A stretch of DNA of 64,000 nt, from assembly GCF_038397775.1 (NCBI RefSeq), contig NZ_CP151650.1:6095001-6159000 (forward strand), given 5' to 3'. The position numbers and the translations under genes were made by a program. Source of the stretch: Pseudomonas sp. RC10. GTDB lineage: Bacteria > Pseudomonadota > Gammaproteobacteria > Pseudomonadales > Pseudomonadaceae. Below the pieces are notes generated by a model. That model did no database searches. It had not been told where the DNA came from and saw nothing but the letters and a program-made list of their open reading frames with translations. The first letter of the stretch is position 1. Each line of letters begins with the position of its first letter. Positions 20,908-29,586 of this stretch are shown here, piece by piece.

Positions 20908-22110
20908 ATGTCGCCGTGGCTGACAGTCGTGGGAATCGGTGAGGACGGCTACAAGGGGCTGGGCAAGAATGCGCGGCATGCGCTATTGCAGGCGCGTCAG
21001 GTGTTCGGCAGCTCGCGCCAGCTGGACCTGTTGCCGCCGTGTATCCAGGCCGAACGCCGTCAGTGGCCGAGTCCGTTTTCCCTGCAGCCCGTGCTGGAGC
21101 AGCGCGGTGAGCCGGTCTGTGTGATTGCCAGCGGCGACCCGATGCTGTTTGGCGTCGGCGTCAGCCTGACACGCCAGGTGCCTGTCGAGCAGATGCGCGT
21201 GATCCCCGCCCCTTCCTCCTACTCGCTGGCTGCCGCCCGCTTGGGCTGGGCGTTGCAGGATGTGGTGACACTGTCGGTGGTCGCTCGCCCCTTGGCGGCA
21301 TTGAACGCGCAACTGCATCACGGTTTGCGCCTGCTGGTGCTGAGCAATGACGGACACAGCCCCGCCGCGATGGCGGCCTTGCTGCGCGAGCGGGGTTTCG
21401 GGCCCAGCCACATGACCGTCCTCGAACACTTGGGCGGCCCGGCGGAACGCCGTGTGGACGGCACCGCTCAGGACTGGTCGGACCCAGACATCGCGCCCCT
21501 GAATCTGGTGGCCATCGACTGCCGCGCCGCGCCGAATACCCTGCGACTGTCGCCCCTCGGCGGACTCCCCGATGACGCGTTTCGTCACGACGGCCAGTTG
21601 ACCAAGCGCGATGTGCGCGCGATTACCCTCGCCCGTCTGGCGCCTGTGCCTGGCGAGCTGCTGTGGGACGTCGGCGCTGGGTGCGGCTCCATCGGCATTG
21701 AGTGGATGCGCGCCCATCCCACCTGCCGCGCCATCGCCATTGAGTCCAATGAAGATCGCCATCAACTGATCGAATTCAACCGCGACGCGCTTGGGGTTCC
21801 CGGTCTGCAATTGGTGCGCGGCCGCGCGCCCGACGCGCTTGAAGGGCTGGAACGCCCCGACGCGATTTTCATTGGCGGCGGCGTGACACGAACCGGCGTG
21901 CTGGACGGCTGCTGGGAGCAATTGCGTTCAGGTGGCCGTTTGATCGCCAACGCCGTCACGCTGCAAAGCGAAGCGATGCTGGTGAACTGGCGTGAACGGC
22001 ATGGCGGCGAACTGACGCGCATTCACATCGCGCACTCGAAGCCGCTGGGCAAATTCGACACGTGGCGTCAGGCACTGCCCATCACCCTGCTCGAAGCGAT
22101 CAAGCCCTGA
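20908..22110 (+). CDS. cobL: Precorrin-6Y C5,15-methyltransferase (decarboxylating)
   Basis: A 400-residue two-domain enzyme. The N-terminal CbiE-type methylase has [36 protein letters not shown] and [17 protein letters not shown]; the C-terminal CbiT-type methylase has [33 protein letters not shown] and [16 protein letters not shown]. Together they methylate C5 and C15 and remove the C12 acetate carboxyl. Its stop overlaps the cbiD start as TGATG. First gene of the rightward cobL-cbiD-cobK operon. Confidence 0.95.
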   Translation: MSPWLTVVGIGEDGYKGLGKNARHALLQARQVFGSSRQLDLLPPCIQAERRQWPSPFSLQPVLEQRGEPVCVIASGDPMLFGVGVSLTRQVPVEQMRVIPAPSSYSLAAARLGWALQDVVTLSVVARPLAALNAQLHHGLRLLVLSNDGHSPAAMAALLRERGFGPSHMTVLEHLGGPAERRVDGTAQDWSDPDIAPLNLVAIDCRAAPNTLRLSPLGGLPDDAFRHDGQLTKRDVRAITLARLAPVPGELLWDVGAGCGSIGIEWMRAHPTCRAIAIESNEDRHQLIEFNRDALGVPGLQLVRGRAPDALEGLERPDAIFIGGGVTRTGVLDGCWEQLRSGGRLIANAVTLQSEAMLVNWRERHGGELTRIHIAHSKPLGKFDTWRQALPITLLEAIKP

Positions 22111-23207
22111 TGCGCGACGAAACCGCCGAGCAACCCGCCCCTCTGCGCAGCGGCCTGACCACCGGCAGCTGCGCCACGGCGACCTCCCTCGCGGCGGCGC
22201 GATTGCTGTTGGCGGGTGAGGTGAACGACGCCATCGACATCACGCTGCCCAAGGGCAAGCAGGTGCAGATGCGGCTGGAGTTTTGCCGGGCCATCGAAGG
22301 TGGCGCGGAAGCGGGCACGATCAAGGACGCGGGTGATGACCCCGACGTCACCCACGGTGCGTTGTTGTACTCGCAGGTGCGGCTGATGTCCGAACCCGGT
22401 GTGAGATTCGTCGCAGGCCCCGGCGTCGGCACCGTGACCCGCCCAGGCCTGGTGCTGGGCGTCGGCGAGCCGGCCATCAACCCCGTGCCCCGGCGCATGA
22501 TGACCGAGCACCTGACTCAGTTGGCGGCTGACCTGAGTTATGCCGGTGGCTTCGAAGTCACGGTCTGCGTGGAAAAGGGCAGCGAGCTGGCGCTCAAAAC
22601 CATGAACCCGCGCCTGGGCATTCTGGGCGGGCTGTCGATTCTCGGCACCAGCGGCATCGTCCGGCCGTTTTCCTGCGCGGCCTACATCGCGTCGATTCAT
22701 CAAGGCATCGACGTCGCCAAGACCAACGGCTACCAACACATCGCCGCCTGCACCGGCAACGCCAGCGAAGACACCATGCGCCGGGTCTATGACCTGCCCG
22801 ACATCGCACTGATCGAGATGGGCGATTTCGTCGGCGCTGTCCTCAAGCATCTGCGCAAGGTCCCTGTGGATAAACTCAGCCTGTGCGGCGGCTTCGGCAA
22901 GATCAGCAAGCTCGCCGCCGGACACATGGACCTGCACAGCCGCCACTCCAGCATCAATCTGGACCAACTGGCGCAATGGGCCGCCGACGTCGGCGCTGAC
23001 GCCCAATTGCAGCAGCGGATTCGCGAAGCCAACACCAGCCAACAGGCGCTGGCCATGGCGTCGGCAGTCGGTGTGACATTGGGGGATGCGGTGTGTCAGC
23101 ACGCGCTGGATTTCGCCCGCAGCGTGGTGCCTTCGCAGGTGCAGGTCGAGGTGTTTGCCATTGATCGGCAAGGTGGCATCGTAGGTCACGCGGGGGCCTT
23201 CACGTGA
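22110..23207 (+). CDS. cbiD: Cobalt-precorrin-5B / precorrin C1-methyltransferase CbiD
   Basis: A 365-residue protein with the CbiD signature near the N-terminus ([20 protein letters not shown]) and the core [35 protein letters not shown] and [16 protein letters not shown]. It deacylates and methylates C1. CbiD belongs to the anaerobic route, whereas the neighbouring CobG belongs to the oxygen-dependent one; pseudomonads commonly use CbiD where CobF would act in Sinorhizobium-type pathways. ATG 22110 was preferred to an upstream in-frame ATG inside cobL because of the TGATG overlap. Confidence 0.94.
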   Translation: MRDETAEQPAPLRSGLTTGSCATATSLAAARLLLAGEVNDAIDITLPKGKQVQMRLEFCRAIEGGAEAGTIKDAGDDPDVTHGALLYSQVRLMSEPGVRFVAGPGVGTVTRPGLVLGVGEPAINPVPRRMMTEHLTQLAADLSYAGGFEVTVCVEKGSELALKTMNPRLGILGGLSILGTSGIVRPFSCAAYIASIHQGIDVAKTNGYQHIAACTGNASEDTMRRVYDLPDIALIEMGDFVGAVLKHLRKVPVDKLSLCGGFGKISKLAAGHMDLHSRHSSINLDQLAQWAADVGADAQLQQRIREANTSQQALAMASAVGVTLGDAVCQHALDFARSVVPSQVQVEVFAIDRQGGIVGHAGAFT

Positions 23208-23935
23208 CGCGCATCCTGCTGCTGGGCGGCGTGACGGAAGCATTGGCCATCGCCCGAATGCTGGGGCCGCACCACATCTATAGCCTTGCGGGCGTGGGCC
23301 GCGTGCCAAGCGACTTGCAATGCCAAGTGCGGGTCGGCGGTTACGGCGGCGCGGAAGGCCTGGCGCAATTCGTACGCGATGAAGGGATTGGTCTGATCCT
23401 CGATGCGACCCATCCTTACGCCGCGCAGATCAGTCGGAACGCCGCCACTGCCGCCACCTTGACAGGCATTCCCTGCTGGGGCTTGCGTCGCCCCGCCTGG
23501 CAGGCCAGCCCCGACGACAATTGGCGAGAGGTCTCGGACTGGGCAGAACTCATCACGGCACTGGCCCCCTTCAAGCGCCCACTCTTCACGCTGGGTCGCG
23601 AGCCGCTGCAACACCTGCACGAAATCCCCGACCACCAGTTCTGGACCCTCCGCGCCCTCGACGTCTGCCCTGGCAACGCTTGCTGCGAAGTCATCGGTGC
23701 GCGCGGGCCGTTTCACCTTGAGGACGAGCGAGAGTTGTTCGAGCGTCGCCAGATCGATGTGCTGATCAGCAAGAACAGCGGGAGCAGCGCGACAGAGCCC
23801 AAGCTGGAAGTGGCGCGGGAGCGTGGGGTGCCAGTGTTGGTGCTGAAACGGCCGAAGTTGGCGGAGGTTGATCGGGAGTTTTTTGACGTGAGAACGCTAT
23901 CGCAGGCGCTAGGCGAGCTTTTGGCGTACCCATAA
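23204..23935 (+). CDS. cobK: Precorrin-6A reductase
   Basis: A 243-residue NADPH-dependent reductase (CobK/CbiJ). Seen: [18 protein letters not shown] at the start, [33 protein letters not shown], and [20 protein letters not shown], the C-terminal substrate loop. Starts with a GTG overlapping the cbiD stop (GTGA). Full length. Last gene of the operon; no terminator is obvious before the following toxin-antitoxin pair. Confidence 0.94.
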   Translation: MTRILLLGGVTEALAIARMLGPHHIYSLAGVGRVPSDLQCQVRVGGYGGAEGLAQFVRDEGIGLILDATHPYAAQISRNAATAATLTGIPCWGLRRPAWQASPDDNWREVSDWAELITALAPFKRPLFTLGREPLQHLHEIPDHQFWTLRALDVCPGNACCEVIGARGPFHLEDERELFERRQIDVLISKNSGSSATEPKLEVARERGVPVLVLKRPKLAEVDREFFDVRTLSQALGELLAYP

Positions 23936-23999
23936 ATATGTAACGCACTCCACCGCCTCGTCAGGGGGACAATGCACGTCTCAACAACTGATGGCATCA

Positions 24000-24021
24000 A
24001 TGGTAACGCTAGAGTTACCAT
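24000..24021. promoter_or_regulatory. Palindromic operator of the toxin-antitoxin operon
   Basis: ATGGTAAC-GCTAGA-GTTACCAT is a perfect 8-bp inverted repeat with a 6-base centre, ending 9 bases before the toxin ATG. Autoregulation by the downstream helix-turn-helix antitoxin is the expected use. Confidence 0.7.
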
Positions 24022-24030
24022 CACCCTCCA

Positions 24031-24369
24031 ATGATCACCGTTCAAGAATATTTAACCGAAGATCAGAAAAGCCCCTTCAACACATGGTTTACCACCTTAC
24101 CGGCCGCAGCGGCTTGGAAAGTCAGCACGGCGCTGGCAAGGATGGAGTCCGGTAACACCTCGAATATCAAGTGGTTCGACGGTTTGGGGGAGTACCGAAT
24201 CAACTGGGGACCGGGGTACCGGATCTATCTGGTTCAAGAAGGCGGAAAGTTGATCATCCTGTTTGGTGGCGGCACCAAATCAGGCCAGACAGCAGACATC
24301 AAGCGGGCCAGAACGCTGATCGCCGACTACAAAGCCCAGAAGAAGCAAAGACATGAGCGAGGCGCCTGA
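24031..24369 (+). CDS. RelE/HigB-like addiction module killer protein
   Basis: A 112-residue small toxin of the RelE/ParE superfamily (killer proteins of the HigB-like subgroup). Typical segments are FNTWFTTLPAAAAWKVSTAL, WFDGLGEYRINWGPGYRIYL and IILFGGGTKSGQTADIKRAR, with a basic C-terminus. Members usually cut mRNA on the ribosome. The toxin gene precedes the antitoxin gene and overlaps it by one base (TGATG), and a perfect palindrome lies just before it. Horizontal acquisition next to cobK is plausible. Confidence 0.88.
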   Translation: MITVQEYLTEDQKSPFNTWFTTLPAAAAWKVSTALARMESGNTSNIKWFDGLGEYRINWGPGYRIYLVQEGGKLIILFGGGTKSGQTADIKRARTLIADYKAQKKQRHERGA

Positions 24370-24692
24370 TGGCACTTACCCGCAGCTACAAACATACGAT
24401 CACCGAGCGAATACAAAATGATCCCGCGTTTGCGCAGGGGTTGCTGGATGAGGCTGCCACTGTGTTTCTCAATGGCGAGCCAGAGGTTGCTCGTATCATT
24501 CTTCGAGACCTGATTAATGCAACCATTGGATTTGAAACGTTATCGCGAGAGACAGATAAACCCAGCAAAAGCCTGCATCGAATGCTGTCAGCACACGGCA
24601 ATCCCAGCATGGACAATCTGGCGGCCATTTTCAGCGCCATGCGGGTTTGGCTAAAGGTAGACATTCAGGTGACGGCTGTTCCAGTTCATTGA
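24369..24692 (+). CDS. HigA-like helix-turn-helix antitoxin
   Basis: A 107-residue putative addiction-module antidote. The C-terminal Cro/XRE helix-turn-helix is IGFETLSRETDKPSKSLHRM plus LSAHGNPSMDNLAAIFSAMR. It would bind and neutralise the toxin encoded just before it and repress the operon through the palindrome at 24000-24021. Start ATG overlaps the toxin stop. Confidence 0.88.
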   Translation: MALTRSYKHTITERIQNDPAFAQGLLDEAATVFLNGEPEVARIILRDLINATIGFETLSRETDKPSKSLHRMLSAHGNPSMDNLAAIFSAMRVWLKVDIQVTAVPVH

Positions 24693-24753
24693 TCGCGCCC
24701 CGCGACACATCGCCGCACCCACACTTTTTACATCTCGCGCCCATTCAGGCTAA

Positions 24754-25179
24754 ATGGCCGACATGAAAAAACAAGAACGTACCCTCATCAGCCTCAAGCG
24801 GCGCCGGGCCTTTGCCTGGGTTGCGTGCTTTGCGCTGCTGTTCGGCATGTTGGCGATGCCCATGACGCCGACGATGCCGCGTACGCAAGGCGAGCGGGTG
24901 GTATGGGGCAGTTTCTGTACCGGCAGCGGCATGCGCTTGGTGGCGACAGTCATTTCGTCTGCCGATCAAAGCAGCCCGGAGCGTAATGACCACGCCCTGA
25001 TGGAGCATTGCCCGTGCTGCTCCGGCGTTCTGTCGATGGTGGCGATTCCGGCCGACAATCAGCCAGGTTTCATCGTGTTCGTCCAGCCTGTCCGCCTGCC
25101 GGATGCCATTCTGGTGTTCCACGCGCCACCTCGGGTGTTATGGCCCAACCTCAATCCCCGGGCCTCTCCGCGCGTCTGA
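24754..25179 (+). CDS. DUF2946 family protein, copper-associated
   Basis: A 141-residue protein with an N-terminal membrane helix (about residues 18-36, AWVACFALLFGMLAMPM) and a short cysteine/histidine site EHCPCCSG near residue 86, the mark of DUF2946. Function is not established; such genes sit with copper chaperones and TonB receptors. An ATG at 24763 (MKKQERT) is an alternative start. First gene of a four-gene rightward cluster. Confidence 0.75.
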   Translation: MADMKKQERTLISLKRRRAFAWVACFALLFGMLAMPMTPTMPRTQGERVVWGSFCTGSGMRLVATVISSADQSSPERNDHALMEHCPCCSGVLSMVAIPADNQPGFIVFVQPVRLPDAILVFHAPPRVLWPNLNPRASPRV

Positions 25180-25233
25180 TCGTTCGTTCACGCTTTACAT
25201 CGCGTATCTGAATGACCTGAAGAGGCCTGCCCC

Positions 25234-25710
25234 ATGTTGAAAAAAGTTCTGCTGCTGGCAGCGTTGCTGCTGTCCACCTGCGTGGTGGATGCTCACGAAT
25301 ATGAAAAAGGCCCACTGTCCATCGCTCACCCGTGGTCAATGGAGCTGCCACCGAACTCGCCCACCGTTGCCGCCTACTTTGTGATCAAAAATGGCGGTTC
25401 GGACGCCGATCGCCTGGTCAGCGTCGACAGCCCCATCGCGGGCACGGCTCAATTGCACCAGCATGTGCATCAGGACGGCCTGATGAAGATGCAGCAGGTC
25501 GAGTCGGTAGACATTCCGGCAGGTGGCACGGTGACCTTCGCCCCAATGGCCTACCACGTCATGCTGCTGGACCTGAAGGACCGCTCGAAGCTGACGACTG
25601 GCCAGCGCTTCCCGTTGACCCTTCACTTCGAAAAGGCCGGAGACCTGGCGGTCGAGGTGGTGGTGCAAAAGGACGCGCCTGACGATTCGGCGCCTGCCCA
25701 TGCCCATTAA
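25234..25710 (+). CDS. Periplasmic copper chaperone PCu(A)C
   Basis: A 158-residue secreted protein with a signal peptide (MLKKVLLLAALLLSTCVVDA, cut before HEYEKG). The copper(I) site is readable: H and M residues in LHQHVHQDGLMKMQQV and YHVMLLDLK, the H-M-x10-M-x21-H-x-M arrangement of the family. It hands copper to the CuA centre of cytochrome oxidase or serves copper uptake. The histidine-rich tail (APAHAH) may add a metal site. Flanked on both sides by DUF2946 genes. Confidence 0.9.
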   Translation: MLKKVLLLAALLLSTCVVDAHEYEKGPLSIAHPWSMELPPNSPTVAAYFVIKNGGSDADRLVSVDSPIAGTAQLHQHVHQDGLMKMQQVESVDIPAGGTVTFAPMAYHVMLLDLKDRSKLTTGQRFPLTLHFEKAGDLAVEVVVQKDAPDDSAPAHAH

Positions 25711-25739
25711 TCGCCCCTGATCATCGAAGCTTAACGCCC

Positions 25740-26195
25740 TTGAGCCGCTTGTCCGCGATCCGCAGTCGTCACGCTCACGCACCCCGCAAAATATCGGGTG
25801 CGTGGCTGAGCCTGTTCGCGATGCTGATGATTTTCGTCGGCCCGCTGATCTCGCAGTCGATGCCGATGGAGCATCACGCGGGCATGGCGATGTCCGGCCC
25901 GATGACCGCCGACATGGACATGCCCATGCCGATGGACATGTCGTCTGCCGATCACAGCGGACACCACGCAAAGACGGCTGACCTGGCAGGCGTGGATCAT
26001 GTGATCTGGGCCAAGTGCGGCTATTGCACCCTGCTGTTCAGTTGCCCCGCACTGACCCAGACGTTGGCGGTCATTGCGCCTGTACCGCCGAAACCTGCCG
26101 ACTTCTACAACGCGACCCCGCAACAGGGGCACGCTCAGCGGCATGTCTTCCCCAACGCACGCAGTCGCGCTCCGCCCTTCGCTTCCGTCGCTTGA
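25740..26195 (+). CDS. DUF2946 protein with Met/His-rich segment
   Basis: A 151-residue protein beginning at a TTG codon that has only a weak ribosome site; a TTG three codons later is possible too. One membrane helix (about residues 21-40) is followed by a methionine- and histidine-rich stretch (MPMEHHAGMAMSGPM, DMDMPMPMDM, HSGHH) suited to copper(I) binding and then the DUF2946 motif KCGYCTLLFSCP. Extracytoplasmic copper binding is inferred from composition and neighbours. Confidence 0.75.
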   Translation: MSRLSAIRSRHAHAPRKISGAWLSLFAMLMIFVGPLISQSMPMEHHAGMAMSGPMTADMDMPMPMDMSSADHSGHHAKTADLAGVDHVIWAKCGYCTLLFSCPALTQTLAVIAPVPPKPADFYNATPQQGHAQRHVFPNARSRAPPFASVA

Positions 26196-26279
26196 TCATT
26201 CAGAACATTCGGACCCGCTGACGGCCATGCCGCCGTCAGCGGGCTGCGCCGTGCTTATCCCTGACGGGAGCGTTTTACC

Positions 26280-27653
26280 GTGTCCAGACCCAACGTGTCT
26301 TTCTACAACCTGGCGTGGCGCTGGCATTTTTATGCCGGGCTGTTCGTAGCGCCGTTCATGATCCTGCTGTCGCTGACCGGGATGGTTTATCTGTTCAAAC
26401 CGCAGCTGGACTCGTTGATGTACAGCGACCTGCTGACGGTCAAACCGGCCCATCACCTGCTGAGCGCCGACGAGCAGCAACAGCGTGTGCTCGCGGCCTA
26501 CCCCAACGTGTTGATCAGCAAATACCTGCCGCCTGTGAACGCGGAGAGCAGCGCGCAGTTCGTGGTGAAACAAGACGGCCGCGACGTGAACCTGTTTATC
26601 GATCCCTATAACGGCCAGATCCTCGGCACCCAGGATGCGAAGAGCAACCTGCAAGCGATGGCCCGCGAGCTGCACGGCGAACTGATGATTGGCACGGTCG
26701 GCGATCGTCTTGTCGAGCTCGCAGCGGGTTGGGGCATCGTGCTAGTGGTGTCCGGCCTTTATCTGTGGTGGCCGCGAGGGCGTTCATCGGCAGGCGTGCT
26801 GTGGCCGCGGATCAGCGCCAAAGGCCGAGTGCTGTGGCGCGACCTGCATGCGGTGACCGGCTTTTGGGGTTCGGTGGCGTTGCTGTTCATGCTCTTGAGC
26901 GGCATGACGTGGACGGGGATGTGGGGCAAGGTCTACGCCGATGTCTGGAACACGTTTCCTGCGGCGATGTGGAATGACGTGCCGAAGTCCGATAAACAGG
27001 CGGGCGACCTGAACACGGCCGCCGTGCAGACCGTGCCGTGGGCGCTGGAAAACACACCCATGCCGGTGTCGTCCGGCGATCACGCGGCGCACATGAATCA
27101 CAGCGCCATGTCCAGCGCACCTGCCGCGCCCAAGATCACGTTGCAACGGGTCGTGGACATCGCCAAGGAGCGGAAGATCGAACCTGGCTACAGCATCACG
27201 TCACCCAAAACCGCCGACGGTGTGTTCACAGTGTCGGTGTTTGCAGACGATCCTCACAACGACGCCACACTGCATGTCGATCAGTACAGCGGCAAGGTGC
27301 TGGCGGACGTCCGCTACGCCGATTACAGCGTGGTGTCGCGAGCCACCGAGTTGGGCGTGATGCTGCACGAAGGCAAGATGTTCGGCTGGATCAATCAGCT
27401 GATCATCCTGTTCATCTGCCTGATGGTGCTGCTCAGTTCGGTGAGCGGGATTGTGATCTGGTGGAAACGTCGGCCGCAAAACGGCTGGGGTGTTCCGCCG
27501 CTGCGTCATGACTTGCCGCGCTGGAAAATGGCGACAGTGGTGATGATTGCGCTGGGTGTTGCCTTTCCGCTCGTCGGGATTTCCATGGTGGCAATATGGT
27601 TACTCGATCGGATAGCCCTTTCGCGCTTTGCCAAATCGGCGACAACAGCTTAG
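26280..27653 (+). CDS. PepSY-associated transmembrane protein (iron/copper reductase-like)
   Basis: A 457-residue inner-membrane protein of the PepSY_TM family. It has four main helices: about 12-35 (FYAGLFVAPFMILLSLTGMV), 145-165, 190-212 and 365-390, with a fifth near the C-terminus; the first loop contains a PepSY domain (FIDPYNGQILG). Heme-ligand-like histidines appear in WRWHFYAG, ARELHGEL and LHEGKMFGW. Family members work with TonB-dependent metal receptors, probably as reductases. Starts with a GTG preceded by GGGAG. No TonB receptor gene is present in this cluster. Confidence 0.82.
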   Translation: MSRPNVSFYNLAWRWHFYAGLFVAPFMILLSLTGMVYLFKPQLDSLMYSDLLTVKPAHHLLSADEQQQRVLAAYPNVLISKYLPPVNAESSAQFVVKQDGRDVNLFIDPYNGQILGTQDAKSNLQAMARELHGELMIGTVGDRLVELAAGWGIVLVVSGLYLWWPRGRSSAGVLWPRISAKGRVLWRDLHAVTGFWGSVALLFMLLSGMTWTGMWGKVYADVWNTFPAAMWNDVPKSDKQAGDLNTAAVQTVPWALENTPMPVSSGDHAAHMNHSAMSSAPAAPKITLQRVVDIAKERKIEPGYSITSPKTADGVFTVSVFADDPHNDATLHVDQYSGKVLADVRYADYSVVSRATELGVMLHEGKMFGWINQLIILFICLMVLLSSVSGIVIWWKRRPQNGWGVPPLRHDLPRWKMATVVMIALGVAFPLVGISMVAIWLLDRIALSRFAKSATTA

Positions 27654-27664
27654 ATTGCGTCCTG

Positions 27665-27731
27665 CGGGGCCTGGAACCTTTTTTGGGTGGTTTAGTGATG
27701 AATTCCTCCTCATTTCCGGTTTCAGGCCCCG
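27665..27731 (+). terminator. Long-loop hairpin after the PepSY gene
   Basis: CGGGGCCTGGAACC pairs with GGTTTCAGGCCCCG (one mismatch) across a 39-base loop and is followed by a pyrimidine-rich tract. Terminator function is tentative. Confidence 0.4.
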
Positions 27732-27767
27732 TCTTCTTTTTCCTTTCCTGTGCATCGTCTATTTCCA

Positions 27768-27858
27768 CTGTAGGAGCCGGCTTGCTGGCGAATGCGGTTT
27801 GACGTCTACGAAGGTATTGACTGACCCACCGCTATCGCCAGCGAGCCGGCTCCTACAG
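27768..27858. repeat. REP doublet, family B
   Basis: GTAGGAGCCGGCTTGCTGGCGA and its inverted partner, about 45 bases apart. Confidence 0.9.
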
Positions 27859-27910
27859 ATTCCGCGCGCGACACATTTCGCGTAAAACCTGTCGGGCACG
27901 TCAGTTTTTC

Positions 27911-27967
27911 GCACCACATCAGCGCACCTACTGCACCACGGCTCACGCGCCATCCCACAATGGTGCG
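27911..27967. promoter_or_regulatory. NtrC-like half sites upstream of urtA
   Basis: GCACCA at 27911, TGCACCA at 27932 and inverted TGGTGC at 27961 resemble halves of the NtrC site TGCACYA-N3-TGGTGCA. They lie 55-110 bases before a sigma-54-like promoter, a normal enhancer distance, but the spacing between halves is not canonical. Confidence 0.4.
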
Positions 27968-28019
27968 CCCCCTCCCCCGCTCGCGACGCTTTCATTCGAT
28001 TCTGCGACGTTTTCGGCGT

Positions 28020-28035
28020 TGGCCCAGCCTTTGCT
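28020..28035 (+). promoter_or_regulatory. Sigma-54-type promoter of urtA
   Basis: TGGCCC-AGCCT-TTGCT fits the consensus TGGCAC-N5-TTGCW with one mismatch and correct GG/GC spacing, 72 bases before the urtA ATG. Confidence 0.65.
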
Positions 28036-28107
28036 AAAGCCTAAGCAGACACAACCTCTGCACCGCCAACAGCCTTTCCTAAAAAAATCAAAGAATGGAG
28101 CTAGCCA

Positions 28108-29373
28108 ATGAAGCGTCGTAGTTTGCTTAAAGCGTTCACCTTGTCCGCATCGATCGCCGCTATGGGTTTGACCTGGACCGCCCAGGCCGCTGACACCATC
28201 AAGGTCGGCATTCTTCATTCTTTGTCCGGGACCATGGCCATCTCCGAAACGTCGCTCAAAGACATGGCGCTGATGACCATCGACGAAATCAACGCCAAGG
28301 GCGGCGTGAACGGCAAGAAGCTGGAAGCCGTGGTTGTTGACCCTGCGTCCAACTGGCCGCTGTTCGCTGAAAAGGCGCGTCAATTGATCACCCAGGACAA
28401 AGTGTCCGTGGTGTTCGGTTGCTGGACCTCGGTGTCGCGTAAATCGGTGTTGCCGGTCTTCGAAGAGCTGAACGGCCTGCTGTTCTACCCGGTGCAATAC
28501 GAAGGCGAAGAGATGTCGCCGAACGTGTTCTACACCGGCGCTGCACCTAACCAGCAGGCGATTCCTGCGGTCGAGTACCTGATGAGCGAAGACGGCGGCG
28601 CGGCCAAGCGTTTCTTCCTGCTGGGGACCGACTACGTTTACCCACGCACCACCAACAAGATTCTGCGTTCGTTCCTGCACTCCAAAGGCGTGAAGGACAG
28701 CGACATCGAAGAGGTCTACACCCCGTTCGGTCACAGCGATTACCAAACCATCGTGGCCAACATCAAGAAATTCTCCGCTGGCGGCAAGACTGCTGTGATC
28801 TCCACCGTCAACGGCGACTCCAACGTGCCGTTCTACAAGGAACTGGGCAACCAGGGCCTGAAGGCTACGGACGTACCGGTCGTAGCGTTCTCGGTGGGCG
28901 AAGAAGAACTGCGTGGCGTCGACACCAAACCGCTGGTGGGCAACCTGGCCGCCTGGAACTACTTCGAGTCGGTGAAGAACCCGGTCAACACCAAGTTCGT
29001 CGCGGACTGGAAAGCCTACGCCAAGGCGCACAACCTGCCGAACGCCGACAAGGCCGTGACCAACGACCCGATGGAAGCCACCTACGTGGGCATCCACATG
29101 TGGGCGCAGGCGGTCGAGAAAGCCAAGTCCACCGATGTGGATAAAGTCCGCGAAGCCATGGCCGGCCAGACATTCGCCGCGCCGTCGGGCTTCACCCTGA
29201 CCATGGACAAGACCAACCACCACCTGCACAAGCCAGTGATGATCGGCGAGATCAAGGCCGACGGTCAGTTCAACGTGGTCTGGAAAACCAAGGAGCCGAT
29301 CCGTGCTCAGCCTTGGAGTCCGTTCATTCCGGGCAACGACAAGAAGCCTGATTATGCGGTGAAGAGTAACTAA
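28108..29373 (+). CDS. urtA: Urea ABC transporter, substrate-binding protein
   Basis: A 421-residue periplasmic binding protein. The N-terminus MKRRSLLKAFTLSASIAAMG looks like a Tat/Sec signal, with cleavage near AQAADT. The mature part is a type I periplasmic fold of the UrtA subgroup: IKVGILHSLSGTMAISE, VFGCWTSVSRKSVLPVFEE, LFYPVQYEGEEMSPNV, and YVYPRTTNK. It binds urea or short amides and delivers them to UrtBC. Ribosome site TGGAG precedes the start. A REP region separates it from urtB. Nitrogen control is likely from the sigma-54-like promoter. Confidence 0.95.
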   Translation: MKRRSLLKAFTLSASIAAMGLTWTAQAADTIKVGILHSLSGTMAISETSLKDMALMTIDEINAKGGVNGKKLEAVVVDPASNWPLFAEKARQLITQDKVSVVFGCWTSVSRKSVLPVFEELNGLLFYPVQYEGEEMSPNVFYTGAAPNQQAIPAVEYLMSEDGGAAKRFFLLGTDYVYPRTTNKILRSFLHSKGVKDSDIEEVYTPFGHSDYQTIVANIKKFSAGGKTAVISTVNGDSNVPFYKELGNQGLKATDVPVVAFSVGEEELRGVDTKPLVGNLAAWNYFESVKNPVNTKFVADWKAYAKAHNLPNADKAVTNDPMEATYVGIHMWAQAVEKAKSTDVDKVREAMAGQTFAAPSGFTLTMDKTNHHLHKPVMIGEIKADGQFNVVWKTKEPIRAQPWSPFIPGNDKKPDYAVKSN

Positions 29374-29405
29374 GCAGGCTCAGGGGATGGCCAGAAAAGA
29401 CCGTC

Positions 29406-29497
29406 CCTGTAGGAGTGAGCTTGCTCGCGATGGCGGTGTGTCGGACGGCGCAAAGGCCACAGACAAACCGCGATCGCGAGCAAGCGAAGGCCTACAG
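29406..29497. repeat. REP doublet, family A, right half altered
   Basis: The left core is intact; in the right core CTCACTC is replaced (CGAGCAAGCGAAGGCCTACAG), so the outer stem no longer pairs fully. Confidence 0.8.
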
Positions 29498-29510
29498 TTG
29501 ATCGCGATCT

Positions 29511-29537
29511 TCTGTGGGAGCGAATTCATTCGCGAAA
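29511..29537. repeat. Single REP half-unit, family C
   Basis: TGTGGGAGCGAATTCATTCG occurs alone, without an inverted partner, before urtB. Confidence 0.75.
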
Positions 29538-29586
29538 TGCCTCAACGCGGTTTCTCTGCTGTACGCCGACACCAAGGCCAAACGAT

